Assembly (NCBI GenBank): GCA_002311975.1
Contig: DCAL01000045.1
Coordinates: 23,165 to 30,161, forward strand
DNA: 6,997 bases
Source: Fidelibacterota bacterium UBA1134
Lineage (GTDB): Bacteria > Fidelibacterota > Marinisomatia > Marinisomatales > S15-B10
Direction of reading: 5' to 3'
The notes under the pieces are model-generated. The model was not told the DNA's origin. It ran no database searches and saw only the letters and a program-made list of their open reading frames with translations. Shown here piece by piece: positions 1 through 6,916 of this stretch. The first letter of the stretch is position 1. The number at the start of each line of letters is the position of its first letter. The position numbers were made by a program, and so were the translations under genes.

Positions 1-93
1 CGTTATGATGATCAGGATGGGAAAGATCATAGCAGCTACCATGCCGCCAGCTGAAAATAGTGACCACCAAATCGGTTCGTTGGACTTCGCCAT
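1..93 (-). CDS. frdD: Fumarate reductase subunit D (membrane anchor), N-terminal part only
   Basis: Second hydrophobic anchor of quinol:fumarate reductase, which with FrdC holds the FrdAB catalytic dimer on the cytoplasmic face of the inner membrane and helps form the quinol site. Only 31 codons are present; the gene runs off the left edge. The visible peptide contains EPIWWSLFSAGGM followed by a hydrophobic stretch rich in Ile, the same pattern as the E. coli FrdD start (EPVFWGLFGAGGM, recalled). The ATG lies two bases after the frdC stop, and a GGGAG sequence in the frdC end can serve as ribosome binding site. It was identified by translating the edge by hand. Family and position as fourth gene after frdABC agree, so identity is secure although the protein is partial. 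Confidence 0.9.
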   Translation of the reverse strand, partial: MAKSNEPIWWSLFSAGGMVAAMIFPILIIIT

Positions 94-95
94 CT

Positions 96-479
96 TTACG
101 CTCCCAGTACCAGCCAGGCAATGATCAGCGACACAACCGCCCATCCCGCATAGAATGTCCCGGCTACTACGCTTTGCGGAATTCGATCCTCTCCTCGATA
201 CAGCACCAGAATCTTCGGAGTCAGGTTGAACCATGTGATGGTGTGGTACAGAACGAATGCTAGGGAGATGAGATGGAGTACAACACTTGTCGGTGATTCC
301 AAAGCTGTAATGAGTGATGAGTAAGAATCTGGTCCCCGACCCAGTTTGGAAATCATAACCAGCAGAAAAACACAGTAACCCGCTACGAAGATACTGGTCA
401 ACTCGCGAACCATGAAGAGCACATAAGGTGTCCGTTTCAGCCACCAAGTGTTGGGGACAGGGATGCGATAGGGACTCAC
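96..479 (-). CDS. frdC: Fumarate reductase subunit C (membrane anchor)
   Basis: Membrane anchor and quinol-binding subunit of the heme-free (type D) quinol:fumarate reductase. The 127-residue product is close to the 131 residues of E. coli FrdC. Three membrane segments are visible at about residues 19-43, 64-84 and 102-125. The N-terminal NTWW motif, the VRE motif with Glu26, and the HTITWF motif with His79 and Trp83 correspond to E. coli residues Glu29, His82 and Trp86, implicated in quinone handling. No additional heme-ligand histidine pattern is seen. The start is GTG, not ATG: its GTGA overlaps the frdB stop by four bases, indicating translational coupling, and a GGGGGAG ribosome binding site lies just upstream inside frdB. 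Third gene of the operon. Confidence 0.95.
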   Translation of the reverse strand: MSPYRIPVPNTWWLKRTPYVLFMVRELTSIFVAGYCVFLLVMISKLGRGPDSYSSLITALESPTSVVLHLISLAFVLYHTITWFNLTPKILVLYRGEDRIPQSVVAGTFYAGWAVVSLIIAWLVLGA

Positions 480-1228
480 TTTCTTCTCCCCCAGGGTATT
501 AGAACTTCCTTAAACCAATCCACAGTGCTTGATACTTTTGCCCTCTGGATGGCCGCAGCCGGATCCACATCTTTGGGGCAGACGACGCTGCACTCGCCCA
601 CGAAAGTACATTCCCAGATTCCTTCATGGCTGGCAATTACTTCCTGCCTCTGGTCTCGGCCCTGGTCTCGGGAGTCCATGTTGTATCTCTGGCCTAACGC
701 GATGGCTGCCGGGCCCACAAAGGAGGAATCGATAGCATAGACGGGGCAGGCGGCGTAACAGAGCAAACAGTTGATGCACATGGAGTACTGCTTGTAATGG
801 GCCAGCTCGGCAGGAGACTGCAGGTACTCTCCCTCCTCAAGGGATTTTTCCTCTCCTTCCTTCCGGATGATGTACGGCTTTACTTCCTGGAGTTTGGTCA
901 TGAAATCGTCCATATCGGAGATGAGATCCCGTTCCACGGGAAACCCGTTCAGCGGCTCCACTCGAATCTTTTTGGGATGATAGTCCTTAAGGAAAGCAGC
1001 ACAGGTCAGTTTAGGGACGCCGTTGACCATCATACCGCAACTGCCGCAGACCCCCATTTGGCATGACCACCTGTATGAGAGGCTGCCATCAATCTCATCC
1101 TTGATATGGTTCATGGCATCAAGCACCACCCAGTCCTCCCGGTAGGGAACCTCGTAGGTCTGGAAGGTGGGCTCGCTCTCCTCTTCAGGCCGGTAGCGGA
1201 AAATCTCAAGTTCAAAGGTCTCAGCCAT
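476..1228 (-). CDS. frdB: Fumarate reductase iron-sulfur subunit
   Basis: Electron-transfer subunit carrying electrons from quinol in the membrane to the FAD of FrdA. With the start chosen here it has 250 residues (E. coli FrdB has 244). A plant-ferredoxin-like N-terminal domain has Cys56, Cys61, Cys64 and Cys76 for the [2Fe-2S] cluster. The C-terminal ferredoxin domain has Cys151, Cys154, Cys157 and Cys217 for [4Fe-4S], and Cys161, Cys207 and Cys213 for [3Fe-4S]. Val210 occupies the place of a fourth cysteine, as in E. coli, so a three-iron cluster is expected. A longer frame is open to an ATG at 1270, but that would overlap frdA by 40 bases. The ATG at 1228 gives a start like MAETFELEIF, a two-base gap after the frdA stop, and an AGAGGA ribosome binding site at proper distance. 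Confidence 0.96.
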   Translation of the reverse strand: MAETFELEIFRYRPEEESEPTFQTYEVPYREDWVVLDAMNHIKDEIDGSLSYRWSCQMGVCGSCGMMVNGVPKLTCAAFLKDYHPKKIRVEPLNGFPVERDLISDMDDFMTKLQEVKPYIIRKEGEEKSLEEGEYLQSPAELAHYKQYSMCINCLLCYAACPVYAIDSSFVGPAAIALGQRYNMDSRDQGRDQRQEVIASHEGIWECTFVGECSVVCPKDVDPAAAIQRAKVSSTVDWFKEVLIPWGRRK

Positions 1229-1230
1229 CA

Positions 1231-2991
1231 CTATTCCTCTTTTCCATAGACCCTCTCGCCGGGCGGCCATTTCGTGATGACCACATCCTTGTAGTCGATA
1301 CGAGGTGCGGCGTCGGTGTGGTAGGCGAGGGAATGTTTCAGGAAGTCATCATCATCCCGCTCAGGGTGGTCAGTGCGCTGGTGGGAGCCCCGGCTCTCAG
1401 TTCTGGCTGAAGCGCTGTAGGCGATCGCCTCCGCCACCTCCAGCATGAACTCAAGCTCCAACACCGAGGTCAGTTCTGTGTTAAAGGTCACACTCCTGTC
1501 TTCAATGAGTATGTTGGCAAAGCGGTCTTTCAGCTCCTCGATCTTTGCGCAAGTTTCTCTTAGACCATCTTCCGATCGGTAAATCCCAGCCCCCAGTTCC
1601 ATGGTTTCATTCATCTCTTTCCTCAGGGTGGCAATCCGTTCAGTGCCCCCCTCTTTTCGGATGAAGTCCCGGGCTATCCGCTCCTGCTCTGCAGCCCCCT
1701 GTTTTGCCAGTGCGCTCGTATCTAAGTCAGGCTGTTTCGCAGCGAATGAGGCCGCGGCTTTTCCAGCTCGGGCACCAAAGACCAGAAGTTCCGTAAGGGA
1801 ATTCGATCCGAGACGGTTGGCGCCGTTGATGGAAACGCAAGCGCATTCGCCGGCGGCATAGAGACCGGGAAGAGGGGTGGCTCCGTTGTTATCGGTGTCT
1901 ATGCCGCCCATCATGTAGTGCACCACCGGCCGCACGGGAATTGGCTCGTACACGGGATCGATGCCCGCATAATTCTTCGCTAATTCTCTTACAAAGGGAA
2001 GTTTTTTGTCAATCTTCTTTTCTCCTAAATGGCGAATATCCAGATGCACGACGTTCCCGTATGGGCCGGGGATTGTTCTTTCTTTTTCCCGCTCCATAAC
2101 AAAGGCTTGGCTGAGACGATCTCTGGGGCCAAGCTCCATACTCTTTTTCACCGGATGTTCCGGATCGTGGATATCGAGAGGCTTGCCGAGATCATAATCC
2201 TGCAGATAGCGGTAGCCTTCCTTGTTGACCATGATCCCGCCTTCTCCCCGGGTCGCTTCTGTAATGAGGATGCCTGTGCCGGGAAGGCCCGTGGGATGGT
2301 ACTGGATGAATTCCAAGTCTTTGAGAGGAACGCCCGCCCGGTAGGCCATGGCCATTCCGTCGCCCGTTTTGATGGCGCCGTTCGTAGTGAAGGGGAAGAC
2401 TCTTCCCGCTCCGCCAGTACACATGATGACAGCCTTCGCCGCAACCGCCTGCACCTTGCCAGAGCGAAGTTCAATGGCGGCCACTCCTTGGCATCTGCCA
2501 TTTTCTACCAGCACCTTCGTGGCAAACCATTCGTCGTATCGGAACACGTTGTTGTATTTGAGAGAGGTCTGGAAGAGGGTATGGAGCATGTGGAAGCCGG
2601 TCTTGTCGGCGGCGAACCATGTACGCTCAATCTTCATGCCGCCGAAAGGTCGGACAGCTACAGTTCCATCGGGCTCCCTGCTCCACGGGCATCCCCAATG
2701 CTCCATCTGGGTCATTTCCTGGCGGGCCTCATTGACGAACAGTTCTACCGCATCCTGATCGCACATCCAGTCGCCGCCGACAATAGTATCGTTGATATGG
2801 TCCTCAAGGGAATCATTATCTTTGATGACGGCCGCCGCTCCCCCCTCTGCCGCAACGGTGTGGCTGCGCATGGGATAGACTTTGCTCACCACGGCGATAT
2901 TCAGATGGGGATTCGTTTCGCCTATGGCGATGGCGGCTCGGAGTCCGGCGCCGCCACCACCTACAATAACAATATCATGCTGTAGAGCCAT
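1231..2991 (-). CDS. frdA: Fumarate reductase flavoprotein subunit
   Basis: Catalytic subunit reducing fumarate to succinate in the cytoplasm. The 586-residue product shows an N-terminal FAD-binding glycine motif (GGGGAG, residues 11-16), and SHTVAAEGG with His44, the histidine carrying covalent FAD in this family. Active-site residues match E. coli FrdA positions: His232 in QYHPTG, Glu245 and Arg248 in TEATRGEGG, Arg290 in GPRDRLSQ, His358 in HYMMGGI and Arg393 in NRLGSNSL. The C-terminal ESRGSHQRTDHPERDDDDF pattern is typical, and the tail is about 15 residues shorter than in E. coli. The ATG at 2991 is preceded by an in-frame stop and has no good Shine-Dalgarno. First gene of the operon. 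Succinate dehydrogenase is the main alternative; the FrdC/FrdD anchors and gene order ABCD argue for fumarate reductase. Confidence 0.96.
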   Translation of the reverse strand: MALQHDIVIVGGGGAGLRAAIAIGETNPHLNIAVVSKVYPMRSHTVAAEGGAAAVIKDNDSLEDHINDTIVGGDWMCDQDAVELFVNEARQEMTQMEHWGCPWSREPDGTVAVRPFGGMKIERTWFAADKTGFHMLHTLFQTSLKYNNVFRYDEWFATKVLVENGRCQGVAAIELRSGKVQAVAAKAVIMCTGGAGRVFPFTTNGAIKTGDGMAMAYRAGVPLKDLEFIQYHPTGLPGTGILITEATRGEGGIMVNKEGYRYLQDYDLGKPLDIHDPEHPVKKSMELGPRDRLSQAFVMEREKERTIPGPYGNVVHLDIRHLGEKKIDKKLPFVRELAKNYAGIDPVYEPIPVRPVVHYMMGGIDTDNNGATPLPGLYAAGECACVSINGANRLGSNSLTELLVFGARAGKAAASFAAKQPDLDTSALAKQGAAEQERIARDFIRKEGGTERIATLRKEMNETMELGAGIYRSEDGLRETCAKIEELKDRFANILIEDRSVTFNTELTSVLELEFMLEVAEAIAYSASARTESRGSHQRTDHPERDDDDFLKHSLAYHTDAAPRIDYKDVVITKWPPGERVYGKEE

Positions 2992-3267
2992 TAGAGAGTG
3001 GGGATTTCAGAATTCAGGTGGTCAAATTTGGTCTTTGGCAAGAGTTGTGACAAATTGCATCCGGCGTCGAAGGTGTCAAATCTTAACCCTTAACTGATGA
3101 AAACTACAAACGAAAATTTCTGACATGTCCAGAGGTTACGGAATCAAACTACGATCGATCCGTAGCTCTCAGCGAGGAGCCAATTCTCTTGATTCCATCC
3201 TTCCTCAGTCTTACTTTTCATTATTGAGCGATATACCTTTTACCGAAAGGCTCGATCTACGCATATT
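2992..3267. promoter_or_regulatory. Divergent intergenic region between frdA and the GGT gene
   Basis: This 276-bp stretch holds no credible gene and must contain the control signals for both divergent genes. On the minus strand there is an exact TTGACA (plus-strand 3074-3079), but no convincing -10 element 16-18 bases downstream, so it is only a candidate frd promoter. On the plus strand a TATACC at 3232-3237 lies about 30 bases before the GGT start and could be a -10 box, again without a good -35. Three copies of G(T/A)CAAAT begin at 3021, 3049 and 3075. No clear FNR-type site (TTGAT-N4-ATCAA) was found. Promoter assignments here are inference. Confidence 0.45.
3149..3165. repeat. Short inverted repeat, possible operator or hairpin
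   Basis: CTACG at 3149-3153 and CGTAG at 3161-3165 are exact reverse complements around a seven-base centre (ATCGATC). It lies about 160 bases upstream of frdA and 100 bases upstream of the GGT start, a position compatible with a regulator-binding site for either gene. No poly-T follows, so it is not a terminator. The arms are short and it may be chance. Confidence 0.3.
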
Positions 3268-4803
3268 ATGAAGAACGTTATTGCCGGAGGAGATAAGACT
3301 ACAGTAGAAGCAGGCCGGGTGATTCTTGAGGCCGGCGGAAACGCATTTGATGCAGCCGTTGGTGCCTGTTTTACTGCCATGATAGCGGAGCCGACGCTTA
3401 CTGGTCCCGGCGGCGGCGGTCACTTCATGGCCCAGCCCGCTGATTCAGAACCAATTCTGTTCGATTTCTTCGTAGATACTCCTTCTGGTGAGGTACAAAA
3501 GTCCGACCTTGATTTTTTCAGCGTCCCTGTGGATTTCGGTGAGGCGGTGCAGGAATTTCATATTGGTAAAGGGTCCGCGGCCGTGCCGGGAAATGTGGCG
3601 GGGCTGCTTCATGTCCATGAGCGTCTTGGGACGATGCCCCTTAAGACTGTTATGGAATCTGCAATTAAGGCCGCTAAAACAGGGGTTGCTCTATCTAAAA
3701 CTCAGGCATATCTGATCAAAATTCTTGCCCCTATTATTACTCACGAAGAAGAGATTCGACACCTCTTCGCTCCGAATGGAAAGTTGTTGCAGACAGGTGA
3801 CACAATCGTTATGCCGCAATTTGCCGACTTTCTTGATGTCCTGACCCATGAAGGGGCGGATCTGCTCTACAGGGGTGAAATCTCAAGAATTATTGCTGAT
3901 TGGGCACAAGACGGAGGACTTATCCTGCGGGGAGATCTGGAAAAGTATGAGGTGAAAGAAAGGAAACCTCTGGCAACACCGTTCCATGATTTTACCGTTT
4001 TGCTGAATCCTCCGCCAGCCCTGAGCGGCGTACTTATTGACTGCACCTTTGCTCTTCTCACCGCTATGCAGTGTGTAAAAACGCAGCGCGTTTCACTCAA
4101 GAATCTTGTTGCCGCATTTGAAGAGACTAACAGAATCAGACAGGAAAGAATGCCAGTGGGGACTCTGGATGAAGATTTTATGACTCTTTCGAAACAACCC
4201 TTTTTCCAGACATCAGTGGACAGATTAAACACTGGGCTAGGGCGTTCGCCATCCCCATCTGATGCTGCCGTGGCCGGTGCTACAACACAGGTTAGTGTCT
4301 TGGACAAAGATGGCAATGCCGCTAGCGTTACGACCACAAACGGCGAAGGGTGTGGTTATATGCTCCCTCAGGCGGGATTCATGCTCAACAATATGTTGGG
4401 GGAGGAGGACCTGAATCTCGGAGGTTTTCACAAGTTTCTGCCCCGCACGCGTCTGTCGTCAATGACAGCGCCGACTATCGTTGTGGATGAAAGCGGTCCC
4501 ACTCTTCTGACAGGCAGTGCAGGAAGTAACCGCATCCGCTCAGCCATAATTCAGATCGTCATCAATCACCTGTGTCATGGACTCGACATTGAAGCGGCAA
4601 CGGTGGCCCCCAGAATTCACCTTGAAGGGAATGTGCTTCGTGCGGAGCCGGGAGTTGATGAAGGTGAACTAGAGGAGCTGGAGGGGCGATACGAAGTGGA
4701 TCGGTGGCAGGAACAGAATCTTTTCTTCGGCGGGGCTAACTCTGTGACACCTGTGGGAGGAGCAGGTGACCCCCGAAGATCTGGAGCAGCTATTATAATC
4801 TGA
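3268..4803 (+). CDS. ggt: Gamma-glutamyltransferase-family protein (Ntn-hydrolase), atypical
   Basis: The family cleaves the gamma-glutamyl bond of glutathione and related compounds and transfers the glutamyl group to water or amines, after self-cleavage at a threonine. The 511-residue product has the family N-terminal block (EAGGNAFDAAVGACFTAM, then TGPGGGGHFM, residues 21-54). The processing-site block is ATTQVSVLDKDGNAAS, with Thr339 the probable nucleophile and new N-terminus of the small subunit. It continues with GFMLNN, RLSSMTAPTIV (395-405), and GSAGSNRIR (416-424), matching the family GSPGGSRI motif. Odd points: no signal peptide, so a cytoplasmic location is likely, unlike the periplasmic E. 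coli enzyme. The usual DFRETAP substrate-binding stretch reads DFFVDTP (66-72), with no arginine. The ATG has no clear Shine-Dalgarno, but stops and the family start support it. Substrate is uncertain; other GGT-fold acylases are possible. Confidence 0.85.
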   Translation: MKNVIAGGDKTTVEAGRVILEAGGNAFDAAVGACFTAMIAEPTLTGPGGGGHFMAQPADSEPILFDFFVDTPSGEVQKSDLDFFSVPVDFGEAVQEFHIGKGSAAVPGNVAGLLHVHERLGTMPLKTVMESAIKAAKTGVALSKTQAYLIKILAPIITHEEEIRHLFAPNGKLLQTGDTIVMPQFADFLDVLTHEGADLLYRGEISRIIADWAQDGGLILRGDLEKYEVKERKPLATPFHDFTVLLNPPPALSGVLIDCTFALLTAMQCVKTQRVSLKNLVAAFEETNRIRQERMPVGTLDEDFMTLSKQPFFQTSVDRLNTGLGRSPSPSDAAVAGATTQVSVLDKDGNAASVTTTNGEGCGYMLPQAGFMLNNMLGEEDLNLGGFHKFLPRTRLSSMTAPTIVVDESGPTLLTGSAGSNRIRSAIIQIVINHLCHGLDIEAATVAPRIHLEGNVLRAEPGVDEGELEELEGRYEVDRWQEQNLFFGGANSVTPVGGAGDPRRSGAAIII

Positions 4804-4817
4804 AGAAGAATCTTGCT

Positions 4818-4928
4818 ATGGCAATTGTTTTCAACGGTTCACCAGAGCCAACTCTAGGGGTAGAAGTCGAACTTCAAATCGTTGATCTTGAAACACGCAA
4901 GCTCATCTCCAAGGCGCCCGGCATTTGA
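4818..4928 (+). pseudogene. N-terminal remnant of a YbdK-like GCS2 carboxylate-amine ligase
   Basis: A short frame starting 14 bases after the GGT stop encodes 36 residues containing PTLGVEVELQIVDLETRKLI, then SKAPGI and TGA. The pattern TLGVE-E-QLVD-ET-L matches the start of the GCS2 carboxylate-amine ligase (YbdK) family, ATP-dependent enzymes joining glutamate by its gamma-carboxyl to cysteine or another amine. Family members are normally around 370 or more residues, so over 90 percent is missing. Beyond about 4925 the plus strand no longer reads as this family in any frame; instead the minus strand reads as an amidotransferase. It therefore looks like a gene once co-transcribed with GGT and cut off by a rearrangement. 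It is distinct from the intact gshA at 5374-6711. Too short for the fold, so no activity is expected. Confidence 0.65.
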
Positions 4929-5341
4929 GAAGGGGTGTCTTCCCAAAGACTGCCTGTACTACATTGATGTGTTGATGGCCGGCGCAGATAGCTAGGATCG
5001 GCTTCCCCGCATCTCTGAAGGCCTCAAACACCTGCTGGTCGAATGGCCACACGGTTAGGGTGCATTGGTTCCTCTCCATTCAAGTCGTAGAGAGAACCGC
5101 CGTAGTACTCGATAGGGAGATCGGGGCCACCGGTGAGAACGAGAGAGTCAATCTTTCTGGTGAATTCTTCTACTTTACCGGTAGAGTTTGGGTGTGTCAG
5201 CAAAACCGAAATTCCGCCTGTGTCCCAAATACTATGGGTGTAAGACTCTCGTCCCATGAGTCACCAGGCGTTTTCTTTGGGAAAGTAACCCGGCGCAACA
5301 CCTATAAGCGGTTTACTGTTTGAATCCGCATTCTTGTTCAT
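4907..5341 (-). pseudogene. Decayed PuuD/peptidase C26-type class I glutamine amidotransferase
   Basis: Relatives hydrolyse gamma-glutamyl amide bonds (PuuD acts on gamma-glutamyl-GABA). Translating from the ATG at 5341 gives KPLIGVAPGYFPKENAW, then an in-frame TGA at 5261-5263, then family sequence again: GGISVLLTHPNST, KIDSLVLTGGPDLPIEYYGG, NGEEPMHPNRV. About one extra base near 5041-5046 shifts the frame, after which DQQVFEAFRDAGKPILAIC and AGHQHINVV follow, including the nucleophile cysteine (AICAGHQ). A second shift near 4950-4956 (the GG of the usual GGSLW motif looks deleted) leads to SLWEDTPSQMPGALE, where homology ends. The catalytic His/Glu part is absent. An intact 77-codon piece (5257-5024) could be mistaken for a gene. 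It starts 32 bases after gshA with an AAGGA ribosome binding site, so it was probably co-transcribed with gshA. Sequencing errors could explain the shifts but not readily the truncation. Confidence 0.8.
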
Positions 5342-5373
5342 AGCCCTTTGTCCTTCTGTTGAATTACCGCGAG

Positions 5374-6711
5374 TCAGGCTGCCTTCAGAGCCGCCCCCAG
5401 GGCTTGTTTCTGTTGAAGCCACCGATCTCTTAGGTAAATCTTTAGCAATTTGTCTGATTTTTCAAATTCTTTTTGAATCTGCAGTGATTTAGGTCCGTTA
5501 CTGAGGAAGCTTTCTGCAAACGGCTCCAAGAACATTCGCTCATGATCAGTTTGAGATTGGGCGTCCCACTCCGTCAGACCGTCAAGCGCCATACTGAAAA
5601 GTTGTTCGATCCAATCGTGGAACGTCCTCGCACCGAAAGCTTTCTGTGAAAGATCAAGTGTCTGAGCCTTGAGCTGAACCTGCCGCCGTTCTTCAGGACT
5701 CCATGACAGAACAATTTCATAAAGTCTGTCTGAGACAGCAGGAGTCCTGAGAAGACCGCTTAGGAAAGCCACAGGCGCCAGCTCGAAACCGAATGGTGGT
5801 CTGTCAGGCCCCCGGATTTCGAGAATCTCTTTGAAGCGCACTTGAGTAAAAATATGATGTAATGCCGTAAGGGAATCGCTGGCACTGAGACTCCCCTCAT
5901 CATCCAGTGAAGAGAGCCACTCCATAAGGGAGCCGTCAAAAGTCCCGATATCATCGGTGTGTGTAGGCGTAAAGATGGTCGGTGTAGTAAGGAGGTAGTC
6001 GATGAAGCTTCTCACAAGACCTTGCGCTGAGCTGATACCATGATCGAGAAGTGTACCACAGCGGAAAGGGTCTGTGTCGTTCCATATAATTTCTCTTATG
6101 TTTTGACTGCCAGTTACTGAGCCGCTTCTGAACGGCGCGTTGGCAAAGATGACCGATACAAAAGGGTGTAAAGCATCGGCAAGGAAAGCGAGTCGTTCCG
6201 CTTCTTCCAATGACGTGTAGTCGTAGTTGATCTGGACGCTGGTGGTGTTCAGCATCATCCAATGTCCAAGTGTGCCTGTGGTGGCAAAGCGCTGCCACAT
6301 AAGGCGGTATTTTCTGTGGTCAATAATTGCGATGTCATGAGGAGAGTGAATGGGATCAAGTGCAAAATCCAGAAGCATCAGATTTTCCTCCTCACATATT
6401 TCCAGCAGAGATGTGAGGTAACTGTCCCATGCGTCCTTCAAATCGCTGAGGGTGTAGCAGGGGGGCGAGGCATATTCCAGCTGTCCGCCAGGCTCAACAG
6501 TGATTACGTTCGCTGGCTGAATGTCGGTTCTCTCAAGACGTTCCTTTATATCCATGATGGAGAAGATTTTTCCCTTGTTTACGGGAATCCTCTGCAGATT
6601 GTTGTCATAGATGATATTCTCGATTTCAACACCTGTAGTGACCATTTCAGGCGTGCGCAGTTTGGAGCTGATAACATCAACAATGTTACTGAGGATATTT
6701 GATGATGACAT
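5374..6711 (-). CDS. gshA: Glutamate-cysteine ligase, GCS2 family (plant/EgtA-like type)
   Basis: Predicted cytosolic ATP-dependent enzyme forming gamma-glutamylcysteine, the first step toward glutathione or, in some bacteria, other low-molecular-weight thiols. The 445-residue product shows the family motifs in order: GVEIE (27-31), VEPGGQLEYASPP (72-84), MMLNTTSVQINYDY (152-165) and LEIRGPDRPPF (297-307). The glutamates and the EPGGQ-E motif belong to the ATP/metal and glutamate-binding core of GCS2. The motif set resembles plant and alphaproteobacterial GshA and actinobacterial EgtA rather than E. coli GshA. No signal peptide or membrane segment is seen. GAGGGGACA precedes the ATG, a strong ribosome binding site. 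No glutathione synthetase (gshB) or ergothioneine genes lie in the window, so the final thiol is unknown. The intact frame contrasts with the broken amidotransferase 32 bases downstream. Confidence 0.88.
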   Translation of the reverse strand: MSSSNILSNIVDVISSKLRTPEMVTTGVEIENIIYDNNLQRIPVNKGKIFSIMDIKERLERTDIQPANVITVEPGGQLEYASPPCYTLSDLKDAWDSYLTSLLEICEEENLMLLDFALDPIHSPHDIAIIDHRKYRLMWQRFATTGTLGHWMMLNTTSVQINYDYTSLEEAERLAFLADALHPFVSVIFANAPFRSGSVTGSQNIREIIWNDTDPFRCGTLLDHGISSAQGLVRSFIDYLLTTPTIFTPTHTDDIGTFDGSLMEWLSSLDDEGSLSASDSLTALHHIFTQVRFKEILEIRGPDRPPFGFELAPVAFLSGLLRTPAVSDRLYEIVLSWSPEERRQVQLKAQTLDLSQKAFGARTFHDWIEQLFSMALDGLTEWDAQSQTDHERMFLEPFAESFLSNGPKSLQIQKEFEKSDKLLKIYLRDRWLQQKQALGAALKAA

Positions 6712-6745
6712 TGTCCCCTCTGGGGTGAATATGAAAAAGTGTCAG

Positions 6746-6916
6746 CTAAGTTTTCCGACGGGGCTGCTGCCGTTGGCGAATTTCTTCCAGATCAGGTCCC
6801 TGTCCCCTTACATCTTTCTCGAAACGGTGCCACCATTCCAGCTGTTTGTCAGTTCTTTCCGCTAGACGTTTCCACCAGCCGAAGTCTGTGATTGTCTTAT
6901 GTTTTTGTTTCTTCAC
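6746..6916 (-). CDS. Small tryptophan- and charge-rich hypothetical protein
   Basis: I do not recognise this product. From a GTG start it gives 56 residues, very basic and rich in Trp, Arg and Gln, with DFGWWKRLAERTDKQLEWWH in the middle and a basic tail QRQQPRRKT. The spacing of charged and hydrophobic residues suggests amphipathic helices; there is no signal peptide or membrane segment. It ends 34 bases before the gshA start on the same strand, so it may belong to the same transcript. The same frame stays open upstream to a stop at 6986-6988 without an ATG, so the true start could differ or this could be the tail of a longer gene broken upstream. The GTG overlaps a stop codon of another frame (GTGA). 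No clear Shine-Dalgarno. Confidence 0.45.
   Translation of the reverse strand: MKKQKHKTITDFGWWKRLAERTDKQLEWWHRFEKDVRGQGPDLEEIRQRQQPRRKT

Noticed and set aside
1229..1270. The longer frdB start at 1270, adding 14 residues.
   Set aside because: It would overlap the frdA end by 40 bases; the ATG at 1228 has a good ribosome binding site, and its product aligns with the E. coli FrdB start.
2029..2985. A 318-codon plus-strand open frame antisense to frdA.
   Set aside because: frdA on the other strand has full-length family similarity with all catalytic residues; the antisense frame shows no recognisable motif and is a shadow of codon bias.
5240..5265. The in-frame TGA of the amidotransferase as a selenocysteine codon; GACTC and GAGTC nearby could pair as a hairpin.
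   Set aside because: The five-base stem overlaps the TGA itself instead of lying downstream as in bacterial SECIS elements, the position is not a catalytic site in the family, and two frameshifts in the same gene point to decay.
5060..5323. An 87-codon plus-strand frame in the 4.9-5.3 kb region.
   Set aside because: It lies antisense to the recognisable amidotransferase remnant and shows no family pattern of its own.
5383..5425. GGCTT...GAAGCC inverted repeat near the 3' end of gshA as a terminator.
   Set aside because: It lies inside the coding region, has no following T run, and the amidotransferase follows on the same strand with its own ribosome binding site.
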